Below are positions 4,605 through 6,150 of a DNA stretch of 6,150 nucleotides, in pieces (position 1 is the first letter of the stretch; every line of letters starts with the position of its first letter). This DNA comes from JAGNNV01 sp031412915 (GTDB lineage Bacteria; Acidobacteriota; Vicinamibacteria; Fen-336; JAGNNV01), in the NCBI GenBank assembly GCA_031412915.1, contig JANODX010000263.1, forward strand, positions 1 through 6,150, written 5' to 3'. A model generated the notes under the pieces. It did not search any database, was not told the DNA's origin, and was given only the letters and a program-made list of their open reading frames with translations. The position numbers and the translations under genes are program-made.

Positions 4605-6150
4605 CTAGCCCTGGCTCAGCAGTTCCTGCACCGCCCGGTGCGCCTGGTCGATGGCGGCATCCGTGTATGAGTACGCGGCGGCATCGGCGTTGGCGATGGC
4701 GATGCGCCCGTGCGGCCGGCGCGCCGCCGTGCATGGCGTCTCGCCTCCATTGAACCAGAACTCGTCAGCCACAGAGTTGTACTGGTAGGCGTAGCCGTGC
4801 GGCCAGCGGTTCACGGTGATGCCGAGAATGTCGGTGGCCGGGTCGAAGCCGCCACCGCCCAAGGCCCGGCCCAGCTGGTCGCGAATACTCCGTTCGATGG
4901 TGGCGAAAGGGGTGGAGAGCAAATCCTGGCGGCCGACGAGGTGTTGCAGACGGATAGGAAGGCCCGGACGGCACGCCGCCTTGGCCAGGTGCAGCACGAT
5001 CGGCTCCTCGGGCCGGGTCTGATGCTTGTAGGACCCGAGGCTGACCGGGAAATCGAGACCGACCGAGGTGTGAAAGAACCCGGGGGTGGAGATGCGCTGC
5101 ACCCCCAGCTTCACAAAGGCGGTCCACGACCGGATGAGGACGTTCGTGTACACCAGCGGCACCTTGATCGCGTAGTTGAGCGCGGTCTTCTGCGCGGCCG
5201 GCAGTTCGGGGCATATCGACGGGATGACCGTATGCCAGCACGCCAGCACCACCGACCGTGCCGACACGGTTTTGAGGTCTCGACGTTTCGAGGTTTCGAG
5301 GCCCGGCGGGCCGGGCGGCGCGTAGGTCACTTCCACGCGCTGGCCGGGCCCCGCCGCACCGGTGTGGCGCACCCGCATCACCGGGCTGCTCAGACGGATT
5401 CTGACCGGCGCTCCCGCGGCATCCAGCTTCGCGTAGTCCGCTCGCGCCGTCACCACGTCGTCGAGGGTCGACCCCGGGACGGCGTCAGGGATCAGGCGGC
5501 GCACCAGGAGACGAGCCATCGTCGCGCCGCCGTCGGGAAAATGAAAGTTGTAACTCTCGGCCTCTGCGTTACGGATCGAATCGAAGTTCTGCCCGGGGCC
5601 CGGCTGGTCATCGAGGCCAATACCGGCGAATCCCGGCAAACCCAGGCCAAACGCGTCCTGCGCGGGCACGGCGTCCACCCCAACCCCGAAGAGGCTATGG
5701 GTGCGGGTCTGGTAGAACCGTAACACTCCGGCCTCGAGCTTCAAGACCTTGGTCACGAAGTCGCTGTAACTCATCCGGGCCAGACGCGCCTTCCTTTCCC
5801 CTGAGCTCAAGCCCGGCATCGGATCGAAGCGCTCGGTGAGCAGCCGCTTGAGATCGCGCCGCACGCTGTCGCTTACCGGTGCTTCGGCCCGGAACCGTTC
5901 GTCACCGACATCGCCTTGGACGAGGCGATCGGCGCCATAGGTTTCCTGGTCGAAAAAGAACGCCGAACGCAAACCGAGCGACTTGTACAGGCCGGAGTCG
6001 AGCGCACTGGAATACCGTGACATGTCGATGCCCAGCTCGCTGACCAGCGCTTTCGACACCGCGCTGCAGGGCGCCGGGCTGTCGATCGACTGGGTGCCGC
6101 CGTAGCCCAGATAGGTGCGGCCGTCGTGGGTGAACTCGTTGCGCTTAGCG
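4605..6150 (-). CDS. FAD/NAD(P)-binding oxidoreductase, spermidine-dehydrogenase-like amine oxidase family (5' truncated by window)
   Basis: The frame is open to the window edge, and family-like residues (AKRNEF, YLGYGGTQSID) continue upstream of the GTG at 6059, so that GTG is not the true start. 514 residues are visible. The N-terminal Rossmann GxGxxG motif, and any Tat or Sec signal, would lie in an estimated 80-120 residues off the window. AKRNEF is the usual continuation of the 'GGHAKRNEF' block after the first FAD-binding motif in this family. Other marks are QNFDSIRNAEAESYNFHFPDGG preceded by GIGLDDQ (the former spanning a substrate-domain loop; read here as QNFDSIRNAE and YNFHFPDGG), RSVVLACWHTVIP, and the C-terminal FAD-contact segment GRIAIANADAAAYSYTDAAI. 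Homologues are often annotated NAD(P)-binding protein or spermidine dehydrogenase, but substrate is mostly untested. An octamer repeat sits inside the gene at 5270-5301. It is first visible gene of the unit with the permease. Confidence 0.85.
   Translation of the reverse strand, partial: AKRNEFTHDGRTYLGYGGTQSIDSPAPCSAVSKALVSELGIDMSRYSSALDSGLYKSLGLRSAFFFDQETYGADRLVQGDVGDERFRAEAPVSDSVRRDLKRLLTERFDPMPGLSSGERKARLARMSYSDFVTKVLKLEAGVLRFYQTRTHSLFGVGVDAVPAQDAFGLGLPGFAGIGLDDQPGPGQNFDSIRNAEAESYNFHFPDGGATMARLLVRRLIPDAVPGSTLDDVVTARADYAKLDAAGAPVRIRLSSPVMRVRHTGAAGPGQRVEVTYAPPGPPGLETSKRRDLKTVSARSVVLACWHTVIPSICPELPAAQKTALNYAIKVPLVYTNVLIRSWTAFVKLGVQRISTPGFFHTSVGLDFPVSLGSYKHQTRPEEPIVLHLAKAACRPGLPIRLQHLVGRQDLLSTPFATIERSIRDQLGRALGGGGFDPATDILGITVNRWPHGYAYQYNSVADEFWFNGGETPCTAARRPHGRIAIANADAAAYSYTDAAIDQAHRAVQELLSQG
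5270..5301. repeat. Tandem octanucleotide repeat, four copies, inside the oxidoreductase gene
   Basis: On the + strand the octamers are TTTTGAGG (5270-5277), TCTCGACG (5278-5285), TTTCGAGG (5286-5293) and TTTCGAGG (5294-5301). Two are identical, one differs at one base and one at two. On the coding (-) strand they read as LETSKRRDLKT in frame. Three octamers equal eight codons, so copies can be gained or lost in threes without a frameshift. A GC palindrome-like stretch (GCCCGGCGGGC, 5301-5311) follows directly. The repeat lies between two beta strands (RVEVTYA and VSARSVVLAC), a position where a loop insertion would be tolerated. Confidence 0.8.

Noticed and set aside
4710..5723. 337-residue + strand open frame opposite the oxidoreductase gene
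   Set aside because: Same shadow effect in GC-rich DNA. The product is Arg/His-rich with no recognisable domain, and the - strand reading is a clear flavoprotein.
1..6150. A new defence system, CRISPR array or mobile element
   Set aside because: No CRISPR-type repeats, transposase, integrase, phage or nuclease/helicase genes are visible. The only stress or defence-type module is a standard YefM/YoeB pair.

Overview
This is a GC-rich (roughly 65 %) bacterial chromosomal window holding six genes, with the gene at each edge cut by the window. On the + strand are the 3' end of a serine beta-lactamase-like hydrolase (2-718) and a compact YefM/YoeB type II toxin-antitoxin module (789-1303). On the - strand three genes run head to tail and converge on the toxin gene: an FAD/NAD(P)-binding oxidoreductase with its N-terminus off the window (4605-6150), a 12-helix APC-superfamily amino-acid/amine permease (3261-4604) and an exported YtcJ-like amidohydrolase (1385-3046).

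Organism: the high GC, the gene families and the near absence of Shine-Dalgarno sequences suggest a free-living GC-rich bacterium. An octanucleotide tandem repeat inside the oxidoreductase gene encodes an 'ETSKRR'-like string that I associate, from memory only, with Gemmatimonadota and similar soil phyla. Acidobacteriota or a GC-rich proteobacterium remain possible. No phage, transposase, CRISPR or functional tRNA gene is visible.

How the genes may work together: the oxidoreductase stop codon abuts the permease start with no spacer, so these two are almost certainly one transcription unit. The amidohydrolase follows about 214 bases further on in the same direction, behind a weak hairpin, and may be read through or separately transcribed. 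Oxidase/dehydrogenase, permease and amidohydrolase together suggest uptake and breakdown of an amine, amino acid or amide compound, but no substrate can be read from the sequence.

The toxin-antitoxin module is independent. Just upstream is a promoter whose -10 box overlaps a TGTACA element, with a second GTAC core exactly 12 bases away, as in the E. coli yefM-yoeB operator. The predicted transcription start falls on or next to the antitoxin ATG, which points to a leaderless, autoregulated mRNA.

No gap between genes exceeds 300 bases. The largest (3047-3260) holds a weak hairpin and tRNA-like fragments that do not fold into a tRNA.
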